A stretch of 64,000 nt of DNA from Thermococcus sp. JdFR-02 (GTDB lineage: Archaea; Methanobacteriota_B; Thermococci; Thermococcales; Thermococcaceae): positions 1-64,000 of the forward strand of contig MTLP01000009.1 of NCBI GenBank assembly GCA_002009975.1, given 5' to 3'. The translations under genes were made by a program, and so were the position numbers. The notes beneath the pieces are model-generated. The model searched no databases. It was given only the letters and a program-made list of their open reading frames with translations, and was not told where the DNA came from. How positions within the stretch are numbered: position 1 is the stretch's first letter; every line of letters starts with the position of its first letter. Of the stretch, positions 1-9,467 are shown one piece after another.

Positions 1-1554
1 GCTGCTAGGATTGTTGCTGAGACTGTTAGGACTACTTTGGGTCCTAAGGGTATGGATAAGATGCTCGTCGACAGCCTAGGAGACATAGTAATCACAAACG
101 ATGGAGCTACTATTCTTGATAAGATGGATTTACAACATCCAGCTGCTAAAATGATTGTTGAAGTTGCAAAAACACAAGACGAGGAAGCAGGTGACGGAAC
201 AACAACAGCAGTCGTAATTGCAGGTGAATTGTTAAGAAAAGCTGAAGAGCTAATTGATCAAAACATTCACCCAAGCATAATCGTTAAAGGTTACACATTA
301 GCATTGAACAAAGCCCAAGAACTTCTTAAAGAGATGTCCTTAAAGGTCACACCAGACGACGAGGAAGTCTTAACAAAGATTGCAATAACTTCAATAACCG
401 GTAAAAATGCTGAAAGCCATAGAGAACACTTGGCTAAGTTAGCGGTTGAAGCAGTAAAGCAAGTTGCAGAGAAAGCTGGGGATAAGTTCCTCGTTGATAT
501 TGACAACATAAAGATTGAGAAGAAGGAAGGAGAGAGCGTAGAAGAGAGCCAGCTCATTAAGGGTGTCGTTATTGATAAGGAGAGAGTCCACCCAAGAATG
601 CCAAAGAAAGTTGAAAACGCTAAGATTGCATTAATTAACGATGCATTAGAAGTTAAAAAGACTGAAACTGATGCAAAGATAAATATTACTGCTCCAGATC
701 AACTCTATGCCTTCTTAGAGCAAGAGGAGAAGATGCTTAAGGACATGGTTGATCAAATCGTTGCCACTGGTGCAAATGTTCTCTTCGTCCAAAAGGGTAT
801 TGATGATTTGGCTCAGCACTACTTGGCTAAAGCTGGTATTTTGGCTGTTAGGAGAGTTAAGAAGAGCGACATGGAAAAGCTTGCAAAAGCAACAGGGGCA
901 AAGATAGTAACGAATGTAAAAGACCTAACATCAGAGGACTTGGGTTATGCAGAAATCGTTGAGGAAAAGAAGATCGCTGGAGAGAACATGATTTTTGTTG
1001 AGGGTTGTAAGAATCCTAAGGCGGTTACTATTTTGATTAGAGGCGGTACTGAGCATGTTGTTGATGAGGTGGAGAGAGCAATAGAAGACGCAATAAAAGT
1101 CGTTAAAGACGTTATGGAAGATGGAGCAGTTCTTCCAGGTGGCGGTGCAAGCGAGATCGAGCTTAGTATTAAGCTTGATGAGTTTGCAAAGCAAGTTGGT
1201 GGAAAAGAGGCTTTAGCAATTGAAGCCTTCGCAGAAGCATTGAGAATAATCCCAAGAACATTAGCAGAAAACGCTGGATTAGACACAATAGATGTCCTCG
1301 TTAAGGTCATAAGTGAGCACAAGAACAAAGGAAAGTCAATTGGTGTAGATGTCTTTGCTGGTGAGCCAGCTGACATGGTAGAAAGAGGCGTTATTGAGCC
1401 TTTGAGGGTTAAGACACAGGCAATTAAGAGTGCAAGCGAAGCGGCAATGATGATCCTAAGAATCGATGACGTCATTGCGGCAAGTAAACTAAAGAGTGAG
1501 GAGAAGGGCGGTCAAGGAATGCCCGGTATGGGCGGCATGGATATGATGGGTTGA
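1..1554 (+). CDS. Thermosome (group II chaperonin) subunit, 5' end cut by window
   Basis: ATP-driven cytosolic chaperonin subunit that forms the double-ring thermosome and refolds proteins. The frame is open from base 1 (reads [10 protein letters not shown]...), so the N-terminus lies outside the window; 517 residues are visible of about 545-550 usual for the family. Seen: the nucleotide-binding GDGTTT motif near visible residue 64, a VLPGGG motif in the second equatorial half, and a flexible Met/Gly-rich tail ([12 protein letters not shown]). Which of the alpha/beta paralogues this is cannot be settled here. Codon choice is patchy: T-ending codons cluster in the most conserved blocks (see findings). 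A T-rich stretch after the stop probably ends transcription. Confidence 0.97.
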   Translation, partial: AARIVAETVRTTLGPKGMDKMLVDSLGDIVITNDGATILDKMDLQHPAAKMIVEVAKTQDEEAGDGTTTAVVIAGELLRKAEELIDQNIHPSIIVKGYTLALNKAQELLKEMSLKVTPDDEEVLTKIAITSITGKNAESHREHLAKLAVEAVKQVAEKAGDKFLVDIDNIKIEKKEGESVEESQLIKGVVIDKERVHPRMPKKVENAKIALINDALEVKKTETDAKINITAPDQLYAFLEQEEKMLKDMVDQIVATGANVLFVQKGIDDLAQHYLAKAGILAVRRVKKSDMEKLAKATGAKIVTNVKDLTSEDLGYAEIVEEKKIAGENMIFVEGCKNPKAVTILIRGGTEHVVDEVERAIEDAIKVVKDVMEDGAVLPGGGASEIELSIKLDEFAKQVGGKEALAIEAFAEALRIIPRTLAENAGLDTIDVLVKVISEHKNKGKSIGVDVFAGEPADMVERGVIEPLRVKTQAIKSASEAAMMILRIDDVIAASKLKSEEKGGQGMPGMGGMDMMG

Positions 1555-1647
1555 TGCCTTTCTTTTCTTCCTTTTAACCCTTTAAATCAAAACTCTTTTA
1601 TGTTAAAATTCATAAACTCTTCTAGAAACGTTAAGAGGTGGATTTAA

Positions 1648-2790
1648 ATGAAAGCTGTTAAAGCCACTCTTTTATACGATGGTTTAGGAAATGTGAAAAA
1701 AGATGTCTATGTTGTTTTTGAGAAGGAAATCAAGAAAATCGTAAAGAAAAAGCCAAAAGACGTAGAGATTGTTGCAGAAGGAGTTGTGACACCAGCTTTC
1801 ATTGATGGACACTCCCATATAGGTATGGAAAGATACGGTGAACCTTACCAAGAGGGGGAAGCAAATGAACAAATGGATGCTGTTTTACCATTAGTTGACG
1901 CTTTGTATTCAATTTACATGGATGATAAAGCATTTAAGCACTCAATTGAATTTGGAGTGCTTTACTCATCAATTTTGCCAGGAAGTGGAAACATCATAGG
2001 TGGAAAAGCTGTACTGATTAAGAACTATGAAAGAGATATTGAAGATGCTTTTATGAAATACGTTGGTGTTAAGGCAGCTTTCGGCTATAATCCGAGATCG
2101 ACCAAAGAGTGGAAGGGAACAAGACCCTCAACAAGAATGGGTGCAATCGGAGTTCTTTTAAACTGGCTAATTAAGACACAAAAAGCAATTGCTTTGCTGG
2201 AGAAAGGCAAAAAGGAAAAGGAGGAACTTGAGCCAACAGTTGAAGCTTTAATTCCTGTATTAAAAGGAGAAGAACCTTTAAGGGTTCACGTTCATAAAGA
2301 AGATGATATTGCTGCATTGTTAATGTTAAAGCGTAGGTTTAACCTCAAAATCACGGTTGAACATGCCGCAGATGTTCACTCAAAGGAAACCTTTGAAAAA
2401 ATCAAAAAAGAAGGTGTTCCTGTAGTTTACGGTCCCTTTGATGCTCATCCATATAAGGTTGAACTGAAACACGAGGATTGGAAGAATGCTAAGTATCTAC
2501 TTGAAGTCAAGCCTCTCTTTGGATTAATGAGCGATCACCCAGTTACTTTGCAAGCTAATCTTTATTTACAATTAAGGCACTTTATAAGGCTTGGAATGAG
2601 CAAAGAAGAGGCAATAAAGATTATCACGCATAATAATGCTAAAATCCTTAGAGTAGATGACATTTTAGGAAGCATCGAGAAGGGCAAGTGGGCTTCATTA
2701 GTAGTTTGGAATGGTGACCCATTCCACGTAGAGAATTATCCAACGCATGTATTCGCTGAAGGGGAATTGATTCACGAGGCAGAGTTTTAG
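1648..2790 (+). CDS. Amidohydrolase family metal-dependent hydrolase
   Basis: Cytoplasmic amidohydrolase (imidazolonepropionase/dihydroorotase-like TIM barrel), 380 aa; the substrate is unknown. The metal-binding HxH signature is in FIDGHSHIG (His55, His57). Further metal-ligand candidates are the HVHKE segment, the His of TVEHAADVH, and the Asp of MSDHP late in the barrel. The C-terminal part (SIEKGKWASLVVWNGDPF) is the usual beta-sandwich closing segment of the family. ATG is preceded by GAGGTGGAT. It stands alone between the thermosome gene and a gene-poor patch, so context gives no substrate clue. Confidence 0.9.
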   Translation: MKAVKATLLYDGLGNVKKDVYVVFEKEIKKIVKKKPKDVEIVAEGVVTPAFIDGHSHIGMERYGEPYQEGEANEQMDAVLPLVDALYSIYMDDKAFKHSIEFGVLYSSILPGSGNIIGGKAVLIKNYERDIEDAFMKYVGVKAAFGYNPRSTKEWKGTRPSTRMGAIGVLLNWLIKTQKAIALLEKGKKEKEELEPTVEALIPVLKGEEPLRVHVHKEDDIAALLMLKRRFNLKITVEHAADVHSKETFEKIKKEGVPVVYGPFDAHPYKVELKHEDWKNAKYLLEVKPLFGLMSDHPVTLQANLYLQLRHFIRLGMSKEEAIKIITHNNAKILRVDDILGSIEKGKWASLVVWNGDPFHVENYPTHVFAEGELIHEAEF

Positions 2791-2806
2791 TTTCCCTTCT
2801 CTTCTC

Positions 2807-2845
2807 GTTCACATTTTGTGAACAGTTTGTTCATGATTTGTGAAC
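2807..2845. promoter_or_regulatory. Twin 17-bp palindromes, operator-like
   Basis: Two inverted repeats of the same type lie 22 bp apart start-to-start: GTTCACATTTTGTGAAC (2807-2823, perfect arms GTTCACA/TGTGAAC) and GTTCATGATTTGTGAAC (2829-2845, arms GTTCA/TGAAC). Spacing of two helical turns puts both on one face of the DNA, as expected for two dimers of a winged-helix or ribbon-helix-helix repressor. They sit directly upstream of the small ORF at 2853. The regulator is unknown. Confidence 0.55.
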
Positions 2846-2852
2846 TTAACTT

Positions 2853-2963
2853 ATGCAACATGCGATTACACTCGACAGGGATTTACTTGAGCTAAGAGAT
2901 GAGAAAAAGGAAGTGGAACTTTTTGAGCATAAGGTTAAAGTTTTGAGGCCTGAGGAGTTTTAG
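2853..2963 (+). CDS. Small ORF, 36 aa, possibly a gene remnant
   Basis: Open frame starting MQHAITLDRD and ending VLRPEEF, charged and probably helical. No Shine-Dalgarno sequence is evident. It begins 8 bases after the second palindrome, so an autoregulated small protein is possible. It could equally be the C-terminal scrap of a decayed regulator gene. I do not recognise it. Confidence 0.3.
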   Translation: MQHAITLDRDLLELRDEKKEVELFEHKVKVLRPEEF

Positions 2964-3178
2964 AAATGATTTGGGGTTTTGTGGTTCTTGTGTTTCCAAC
3001 TCAAGAATTCCTACGAGGCTAGAACATGATAAATGTCTTTCTTTGAAAGTCATTGAGATATAGGCCGATGTCACATTTATTTCCCACTGATAGTGTGGAA
3101 GGTGACGAAAGTGTGAATGTGTGATATTCATTTTGTTTTTCTTTTCAAGAAGAGATGTCATAATTCATTTCTCAAACT

Positions 3179-4213
3179 TCAGTATGAAGTTTTGGGTTTT
3201 TGCCTCTGTTGGTGGAGCCAGCTTTTATACTCAGTGTCTTCCTCAAATTTTATTGAGGAGGTTATCTGTAGCTTTGTGAGTTTTGGAGGACTAATTACTA
3301 TATTCGAGAATCCTTTAATTTTCATGGCCTCTTCAAGTATTTTAGTTAGATCGTCAATGGAATTTGCACTTCTTGCTTTTCGTCTTAGCTCTAATAACTG
3401 CTCTAATTGGTCTTGCAAAATCCTTTTAGTGGCTTCATTGCTTAAAAATGGAACCATAACAAGAAAAGCTATCGTTACTGTTAAATAAATCCCTATCATT
3501 TTTAGAGAGAATACATTTATTACTATTAATAGCCACTTGTAAAGAGCATAAATTTCCAATACCGCTCCAAATCCAAGCAGGCCCCACTGAGCCCATTTAT
3601 TTTTTAGAATCTTTCTTAATCTGCTTTCTTCAGAACCCTCTTTGTGTTTTCCTGTTAGATTATATTGGTAGGTAAAAATGTCTTCAACAAAATACGTAGC
3701 AATGTATAAATATATTCCTCCAAAACTATATATTACCAAGAAGATAATAGTAGCCTGTCGAAGTTGCTCATGAACGAAGGCAAATTGCATCAGTATCAGT
3801 ACAACCCCCACTAGATAACTAACAGAAAGCTTCTTGAGAGAATATACCCATTTCAGTTTGTTTAGGTCTTCGATGGCCCTTTCGTATCTGTGCAGGGGTG
3901 ATAGGTTTCCAATAAACAAACGAGTTCGGATTGTATTTAAGATCACGAAGAAAAAGAGTATATAATACAAAATTATTATACCAAGAACATGATTAAGCAC
4001 TTCTAGAAGTTTATTTAGAGTTAAGATCAAAGAAATTAATGGAGCAAATATTGAGATACCCATGATAATATTTCCAAGTATATCTGGACTATGTAACGTG
4101 TTTATTCTTCCAAGCACCTCTAAGATTTGATTATCGATTTTATGTAAGCAGTAAATTTTTTCATATTCAACTCTTATAGAGCTTAAAATGAAATTTTTGT
4201 CTTGATCCTCCAT
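3179..4213 (-). CDS. Predicted multi-pass membrane protein of unknown function
   Basis: 344 aa. Hydrophobic segments are seen at about residues 45-65, 75-95, 130-150, 155-175, 210-230 and 235-255, so about six membrane spans. The N-terminal 40 residues and the C-terminal 90 residues (with QDQLEQLLELRRKA, probably helical) would be cytosolic. No known catalytic motif is visible. ATG start; the divergent promoter region is shared with the rhomboid pseudogene. I do not recognise the family beyond a Thermococcales-like hypothetical protein. Confidence 0.75.
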   Translation of the reverse strand: MEDQDKNFILSSIRVEYEKIYCLHKIDNQILEVLGRINTLHSPDILGNIIMGISIFAPLISLILTLNKLLEVLNHVLGIIILYYILFFFVILNTIRTRLFIGNLSPLHRYERAIEDLNKLKWVYSLKKLSVSYLVGVVLILMQFAFVHEQLRQATIIFLVIYSFGGIYLYIATYFVEDIFTYQYNLTGKHKEGSEESRLRKILKNKWAQWGLLGFGAVLEIYALYKWLLIVINVFSLKMIGIYLTVTIAFLVMVPFLSNEATKRILQDQLEQLLELRRKARSANSIDDLTKILEEAMKIKGFSNIVISPPKLTKLQITSSIKFEEDTEYKSWLHQQRQKPKTSY

Positions 4214-4272
4214 GTTCTCACAACATTTCTTTCTCCAAACTTTTATAAAGGATTTACGCTTTATAGTTAATT

Positions 4273-5104
4273 ATGTTTAAGCTGACCAGAGAAAGGCTCT
4301 ACTTTGTAACGCTTTTTATACTAATAGCTCTCATAATGTTAGCACTTCACTTAGCTCCTCCATCGCTCCAAGACAAGCTTGTCCTCAACTACCAAAGCTT
4401 CTCCTTCTCAAATTCCGCTGATTGGATTAGGTTATACACGATGCACTTTGTCCACAAGGACTTTTGGCATTTGCTTGGCAACCTCATTACATTTGCTATA
4501 ATATTTCCTCTCATCTACTTCTTAGCTGAAATCGGCGACAGCTTCGACTCTTTCAAGAGGCTTCTAATCTTTGTCTTCATAATTCTGCCCCCCAGTTATT
4601 GCCATCTTAGACTTGCTCGTCATGAGACGCTACAACCTTCGCTATGGTATGGGTTTCTCGGGAATAGATGCCGCTCTCATAGGGGCTGTGCCTTACTTCT
4701 CAGCGAACTTTTTAAAGAAAAAACTCGGTTTCAACATCTCGCCCTTAATTTTCTCAAACTCCTTCATGCTCATTGCGGCCGGGGAGATTGCACTTATCTA
4801 CAGCTTTTTCACTCTTGGAATACCCTTACTCATTGCTGGCATTTTGATGCTTCTTTACTTCATCTCAAGAGTATTCAGGGAATATGATTGGAAATCAAAA
4901 GGAGAAAAAGCTCAAAAGCTTAGAACCTCAGTTAGAAACTTCATCGTGGCACTTTTACTTGTTATGATTGCCGTGATATGAGGAGCTTTTCCAAGAAACT
5001 TAGCTGGAAGGGGAGGAATGATCAACATTTTCATTCATTATCTTGGATTAGTTGGAACGCTCTATGTCTTCCCAATAATTAACGGATACTTCTCTAAAGA
5101 TTAA
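4273..5104 (+). pseudogene. Rhomboid-family membrane protease, disrupted by a frameshift and an in-frame stop
   Basis: Three pieces together make one rhomboid. Frame 1 (4273 to about 4593) gives the first spans with the HLLGN motif (His and Asn of TM2). Frame 2 continues VIAILDLLV...YGMGFSGIDAALIG with the catalytic-Ser GFSG motif. An in-frame TGA at 4979-4981 is followed, still in frame 2, by GAFPRNLAGRGG and NIFIHYLGLVG, the TM6 segment with the catalytic His, ending TAA at 5102. The frame change is in a run of six C (4588-4593); five C would restore it. Family knowledge: Ser and His form the dyad, so separate translation of the pieces would not give an active enzyme. A sequencing error could explain the C run but not also the TGA. 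Confidence 0.8.
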
Positions 5105-6374
5105 GCATGTCTAAAATCTTCTCCTCCCCAAGCGGTAACACCAAAGGTCTAGATAAATGCCTCCTTGCATCAGGTGGGACTTCATAGATTTTCCTCTCTA
5201 GCTTTCTTGGCACTTCAACTGGAATCAAAACTTTGGGCATTTTATGTCCACACTTTTTGCATTTCAAGTAATCTCCTTTGCTTTTCATTGTTCCGCCACA
5301 TTTTGGACACTTGGGCTTTTTGTATTCAATCTTTTTGGCTAAGCTTACAACGTAGAACTTCTCCAAGTTGAGCGTTAGCTCACCTTCAAACTCTTTAACT
5401 CCTCCAGCCGCGATAATCTCATCTCCCTCAATAAGCTCCCTAACATATTTCCTAAACCTCTTGGTTGGCTCGTAAGCGGCAACCCTTAACTCGCCAGTTC
5501 CATCGCTAATTTTGAAGAAAACGTGCCTTCCAACCTCCCAATAGGCTTTAACTACCTTTCCTCTAACAATCACGCTATCAAAGTTTCTCAAATCCTTAAT
5601 TTGCTTAAACTTCAAGTGGTCATCAGTGCTTTGGTTTGTTTTAAAAATTTGGAGGAACTCTATTGGCTCCTCAAAGATTAAGCTTTCAAAAGCAAGCAGG
5701 ACTTTATTTTTGTCAATTCCTCTAATTCCAGCTAAAACTGGATCTTTTCCGCGGGGAGTAATTAAGACGCTTTTCTTCTCCCAATCTACATTGTCATAGG
5801 TGAATGGATAGAACTTTTTATCCATCTCAAAGACGCTTTCAGCTTTAACCTTTCTTTCTTTTCCCCAAAGTTTCCTCTTTCTATATGCTAAAAGCTCATA
5901 AGTAAAGACCTTTAGAGGATGTCCAATAGCCGCTAAAGCTCCTATAATTCCTCTCCCACATTTAAACTTGTGAATTTCAGCGTTTATGTCTTTTGCAACT
6001 TTCTCAGCTTCTCCAATGCTTACATGCTCTCTAATAGCTCTAAATGTGAAATCTTCAAGCTCTTTGGGAATATTACCTTCTAAAAAAGCAATACCTGGAT
6101 TTGTATTCTCATGAGAAAAATCTGCAAGCTCTTTAACTCTTTCCAAAACTAAGGCTTTAATCTTTGGAATATCTTCTTCATCGGCTTCAAAACTCATTGC
6201 AACAGCTCCATTGCCTCTTGTTTTATAGGGGACGTTTGGGTTTAGCCTAATTAATTTTGGCAAATCTATAGGCTCAGCTAATCGAGAGATTTCTTTATAG
6301 AGCAAAGCTCCAAGATAAGTTGTACACATGCCGTTTGGTGAATCGGTGTCGTCAATTCCTATGTGTATTAACAT
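5094..6374 (-). CDS. tiaS: tRNA(Ile2) 2-agmatinylcytidine synthetase TiaS
   Basis: ATP-dependent enzyme that attaches agmatine to C34 of tRNA-Ile2 so that it reads AUA; essential in archaea. 426 aa, full length. Starts [20 protein letters not shown], the family's N-terminal signature. An OB-fold region follows (about 250-340, [19 protein letters not shown]), and then a C-terminal zinc ribbon with Cys356, 359, 372 and 375. No Shine-Dalgarno is seen; CTTTTAACTAC about 30 bases upstream suggests a leaderless transcript. Its end overlaps the convergent rhomboid pseudogene by 11 bases. Confidence 0.95.
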   Translation of the reverse strand: MLIHIGIDDTDSPNGMCTTYLGALLYKEISRLAEPIDLPKLIRLNPNVPYKTRGNGAVAMSFEADEEDIPKIKALVLERVKELADFSHENTNPGIAFLEGNIPKELEDFTFRAIREHVSIGEAEKVAKDINAEIHKFKCGRGIIGALAAIGHPLKVFTYELLAYRKRKLWGKERKVKAESVFEMDKKFYPFTYDNVDWEKKSVLITPRGKDPVLAGIRGIDKNKVLLAFESLIFEEPIEFLQIFKTNQSTDDHLKFKQIKDLRNFDSVIVRGKVVKAYWEVGRHVFFKISDGTGELRVAAYEPTKRFRKYVRELIEGDEIIAAGGVKEFEGELTLNLEKFYVVSLAKKIEYKKPKCPKCGGTMKSKGDYLKCKKCGHKMPKVLIPVEVPRKLERKIYEVPPDARRHLSRPLVLPLGEEKILDMLNL

Positions 6375-6406
6375 CGTTAAAGAAGAGAGAAAGAGTAGTT
6401 AAAAGC

Positions 6407-6949
6407 TTAACCTTTCCACTCCTCTTTAAAAATCTCATAGCAAAGCAAATCTGTATATCCATCAGGGGTATAAATGTGCTTTTTCCATCTCCCAACTAAT
6501 TTGAAGCCGTTCTTTTCTAAAACTTTCTGTGAAGCTATGTTAAATCCATAGACATGAGCATAAACCTTCCTTAAATTAAGCCATTTGAAGCAATACTCCA
6601 AAGCCAGTTTAACAGCTTCACTCATGTAACCCCTGCCCCAGAACTCCTTTCCTAAGAAATAACCAATTTCAGCATGTTCATTTTTATGATCGATTCTGTG
6701 AATTCCTATGACACCCACAATACTCTCACTTTTGTTTTCAATGATAGCAAAAACTCTATTTTTATCCTTGTTTTTTCTTAAGCGTTCATACCATTCGAGT
6801 TCATCTTCAAAGAAAAAGATGTTATCTGGATTTGCCAGATATCTCCTAACTTCTCTATTATTAATCCAAAGCCACAATTTTTGAATATCTTCTTTCAAAA
6901 TTAAGCCTAGTGAAACTTTTTCACCTTTCACAATTATTGGTCTTTCCAT
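6407..6949 (-). CDS. GNAT-family N-acetyltransferase (RimJ/RimL-like)
   Basis: 180 aa acetyl-CoA-dependent acyltransferase. Seen: the central AEIGYFLGKEFWGRGYMSEAV segment, containing the acetyl-CoA pyrophosphate-binding loop (WGRGYMSEA), and NIASQKVLEKNGF, the typical RimJ/RimL motif B that precedes the last strands. Acceptor substrate (a protein N-terminus or small molecule) cannot be told. Located just upstream of TiaS on the same strand with a 32-bp gap, so it may share its transcript. Confidence 0.9.
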   Translation of the reverse strand: MERPIIVKGEKVSLGLILKEDIQKLWLWINNREVRRYLANPDNIFFFEDELEWYERLRKNKDKNRVFAIIENKSESIVGVIGIHRIDHKNEHAEIGYFLGKEFWGRGYMSEAVKLALEYCFKWLNLRKVYAHVYGFNIASQKVLEKNGFKLVGRWKKHIYTPDGYTDLLCYEIFKEEWKG

Positions 6950-6991
6950 GTCTACACCTCAACTTTTTAAACTCTTTAAACTTATTTATAA

Positions 6992-7951
6992 ATGATGGAG
7001 AAGGAGAGACTAACTAGGGTTGTCGAAAGCATATTGAGAGGGACAGGATTTAAAGTTGCGAGAATGGAGTTTAAGGGTTCTTGCTTTGACTTAGTTGCAA
7101 GTAGGTTATTCTTATTGCTTTTCATTAAAGTTCTTCAAAACATCGACACTTTCACAAAAGAGCAAGCTGAAGATTTGAAGAGATTATCTAAGTTCTTTCA
7201 AGCTTCACCATTGGTTGTTGGGCTAAGAACTAAGAATGATGAGCTTGAGGAGGGGATTGTATACGAGAGATTTGGCATTTATGCAGTCAATCCTCAAACC
7301 CTCTATGACATTTTGGTTGAAAATGAACTACCAGCAATATTTGCTGAGAGGGGAGGGTATTTTGTAAAGATCAATGGAACGTTATTAAGAAAGTTAAGAG
7401 AACGCTATGGATACAGCATCAACGAATTGGCAGAGCGCTTAGGGGTTTCAAGGAAGAGTGTTCAAAGCTATGAAAGGGGAGAGCAGGCTATAAGCTTAGA
7501 AGTTGCCCTTCGTTTGGAGGAGATTTTTGACGAACCGATAGCAAAGCCTATAGATATCCTACATTCAAAAATTGAAGCCAAACTCGATATTACTCCAGAA
7601 AATGAACTTGAGAGGGAGATAATTACAAGATTAAAGGAGCTTGGAATGGGTGTTGTAAAGATAAGGAAAGCTCCATTTAATGCGATTTCAAGAGAGGATG
7701 AATTTAAGATTTTGACGGGAATTGACCAAAGAAAGACCAATGTTACAGTAAAAAGAGCTCAGATGGTAAGTGAAGTTAGCAAAATCGTAAATAGTGAAGG
7801 AGTTTTCATATTGGAAAAAACTAAAAAAGAAGTTGTTGGAGAAGTTCCTTTAATTCCAAAGGAAATCCTAAGCGAGATTAAAGATGCTGATGAACTAATA
7901 AACATGATTGAGGAATTGAAGAAAGAGATAAAGAGAAAGATCTTTAGCTGA
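6992..7951 (+). CDS. HTH-type transcriptional regulator with N-terminal nuclease-like domain
   Basis: 319 aa. The N-terminal ~120 residues resemble a restriction-endonuclease-like fold (VASRLFLLLFIKVLQNID). An XRE-type helix-turn-helix follows at about 131-185 (YSINELAERLGVSRKSVQSYERG), then a ~130-residue C-terminal domain. This matches the archaeal family of putative HTH-type regulatory proteins seen across Euryarchaeota; target genes are unknown. A TTTTTAAACTC element about 30 bases upstream and no Shine-Dalgarno imply a leaderless message. Start ATG 6992 or 6995 cannot be separated. Confidence 0.85.
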   Translation: MMEKERLTRVVESILRGTGFKVARMEFKGSCFDLVASRLFLLLFIKVLQNIDTFTKEQAEDLKRLSKFFQASPLVVGLRTKNDELEEGIVYERFGIYAVNPQTLYDILVENELPAIFAERGGYFVKINGTLLRKLRERYGYSINELAERLGVSRKSVQSYERGEQAISLEVALRLEEIFDEPIAKPIDILHSKIEAKLDITPENELEREIITRLKELGMGVVKIRKAPFNAISREDEFKILTGIDQRKTNVTVKRAQMVSEVSKIVNSEGVFILEKTKKEVVGEVPLIPKEILSEIKDADELINMIEELKKEIKRKIFS

Positions 7952-7953
7952 GG

Positions 7954-9213
7954 TCAGCCAAAAATTACCTTCTTCCAAATTTCCCTAATCTTCTCTTTGT
8001 ACTTGGCTGGTGAGGCTATTAGAACTACCCATCTTGGGGTTTGTCTTCTCTTTAGTGCATTTGCTAAGGGTGTTACATCTTTGAGGGGCTTTAGTCCATC
8101 GTTAGTTAGGACGTTTATTTCCGTTGCTTTTAATCTTGGTTCACTAAGCATCAAATCGGCTATTGAGAACTCTAAAATTACTTGCCCCTCTTTTACACCA
8201 ACAGCGTCTGCTAAGTTTCTCTCAATTTCTTGCCTCTTCTTTACATCTCTGTAAGCTTTTAGCAGTTCTTTCTTTTCTTCAGAGGTTAGTTCATCGGCAT
8301 TTGCCAAAACAGCTGCTTTAAATAAGTCCCTATACCTTATTCTCTTCACGATTTCACTTGGGTACCCTTCTAAATCTTCAAGCTCAACTAAAACTCTGCA
8401 ATCGGTCATTTTCCAAAAGTCCCATAAGTTTCCTTCTTCTAATGCAAACTCTAAAGCCCTTGTGAGCATCCCCTCTGCAATTTTTACGGTGTGATGGAAA
8501 TAGACTCTTGAATACATCAAGGAACGTGCAACCATCATCCCTTCAACGGCTTCAACACCTTTTTCATCAACAACTAATTCCTCATTATAAACCTTTAAAA
8601 CTTTCAAAAGCCTTTCTATGTCTATTATTCCATGAGCAACCCCTGTGTAATGGGCATCTCTCATTAAATAGTCAATTTGATCCACATCTACATCCCCGTG
8701 GAGCATTTGACCCAGGTAGCGCTTTTTGTATTTACCTAACATCAGCTCAGCAACTTCTCGTGGAGTGTAACCATAATCGTTCAGTATATCCGGAATAAAC
8801 TTTCTTCCCTCAATTTCACCATCTATTATGTCGATGTTTCCCAGAACTATGTTTTGACCCAAATGCATATGATCGTATTCTTTAACGTAGTGTTTGTATA
8901 TTTGCTCAAATGTGTGGGAGAAAGGACCATGTCCAATGTCGTGTAGCAAAGCTCCTATTTGTAAAAGCATTGCCTCATCTTTTTCAAGTTCTATTTCCTG
9001 GGTTAATCTTTTTGCAATGTAGTAAGTACCTAGTGAATGTTCAAATCTGTAATGATTAGCACCAGGGAAGACAAGATACGCTAAACCGAGCTGTCTTATG
9101 TTCCTAAGTCTTTGAAATTCTGGTGTTTTGACTAATTCTAAAATTAATCCTTTAAGCTTCATGCTACCATGAATAGGGTCGTGAATTATTTTTCCATCCA
9201 TACTCCTCACCAA
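7954..9213 (-). CDS. HD-domain phosphohydrolase (SAMHD1/dNTPase-like)
   Basis: 419 aa. Starts with IIHDPIHGSM, typical of the SAMHD1-like family. Metal ligands H...HD...D are seen: His59 in ANHYRFEHS, His91-Asp92 in LLHDIGHGPFSH, and Asp181 in DVDQIDYLMRD. Family members hydrolyse dNTPs to nucleoside and triphosphate; the substrate is not proven by sequence. It ends 2 bp from the convergent HTH regulator. GTG at 9213 or ATG at 9201 are possible starts. Confidence 0.92.
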   Translation of the reverse strand: MVRSMDGKIIHDPIHGSMKLKGLILELVKTPEFQRLRNIRQLGLAYLVFPGANHYRFEHSLGTYYIAKRLTQEIELEKDEAMLLQIGALLHDIGHGPFSHTFEQIYKHYVKEYDHMHLGQNIVLGNIDIIDGEIEGRKFIPDILNDYGYTPREVAELMLGKYKKRYLGQMLHGDVDVDQIDYLMRDAHYTGVAHGIIDIERLLKVLKVYNEELVVDEKGVEAVEGMMVARSLMYSRVYFHHTVKIAEGMLTRALEFALEEGNLWDFWKMTDCRVLVELEDLEGYPSEIVKRIRYRDLFKAAVLANADELTSEEKKELLKAYRDVKKRQEIERNLADAVGVKEGQVILEFSIADLMLSEPRLKATEINVLTNDGLKPLKDVTPLANALKRRQTPRWVVLIASPAKYKEKIREIWKKVIFG

Positions 9214-9467
9214 TGACTAATTAAACAAAGAATTTTAAATAACTTTTGGCATTTTGTCAAATAAGCTTTTGTAGTGTTCAATAAATTTAAAGAAAGTTCG
9301 TCTACTCGTTAACTCAAATTTTATTAAGAAGCCCATCAATTGTCATACATTTTTGGAAGTTAACATTAAGTTCATGATTATTGACTTAAGTTGCATTCTA
9401 TACAAAACTTATCAAAACTGCTTGGCATTTTTAAAGCAATCCTTTATAAATCTTAAACTCTAATAAT

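Larger units (their letters stand above)
2791..3178. other. Gene-poor 388-bp interval
   Basis: No convincing full-length gene. It holds two 17-bp palindromes (2807-2845), a 36-codon open frame (2853-2963), and then about 210 bases without a supported feature. A single sequence near 3081-3101 ends in ATAGTGTGGAA, like the end of one Thermococcales CRISPR repeat, but there is no second copy. The stretch may be the remains of a decayed gene. Confidence 0.5.

Noticed and set aside
3081-3101. TTTCCCACTGATAGTGTGGAA, cut at 20 bases here, resembling the end of a Thermococcales CRISPR repeat
   Set aside because: Only a partial match, a single copy, and no spacer-repeat periodicity nearby; not a CRISPR array.
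3057-3128. Possible C/D box sRNA (GATGTC...CTGA...GTGACGA)
   Set aside because: Box C is degenerate and no proper final D box at the right spacing; fails the pattern met perfectly at 17420-17480.
3117-3488. Open frame on the plus strand opposite the membrane protein gene
   Set aside because: It lies antisense to a well-formed multi-span protein and has no ribosome-binding site or family features.
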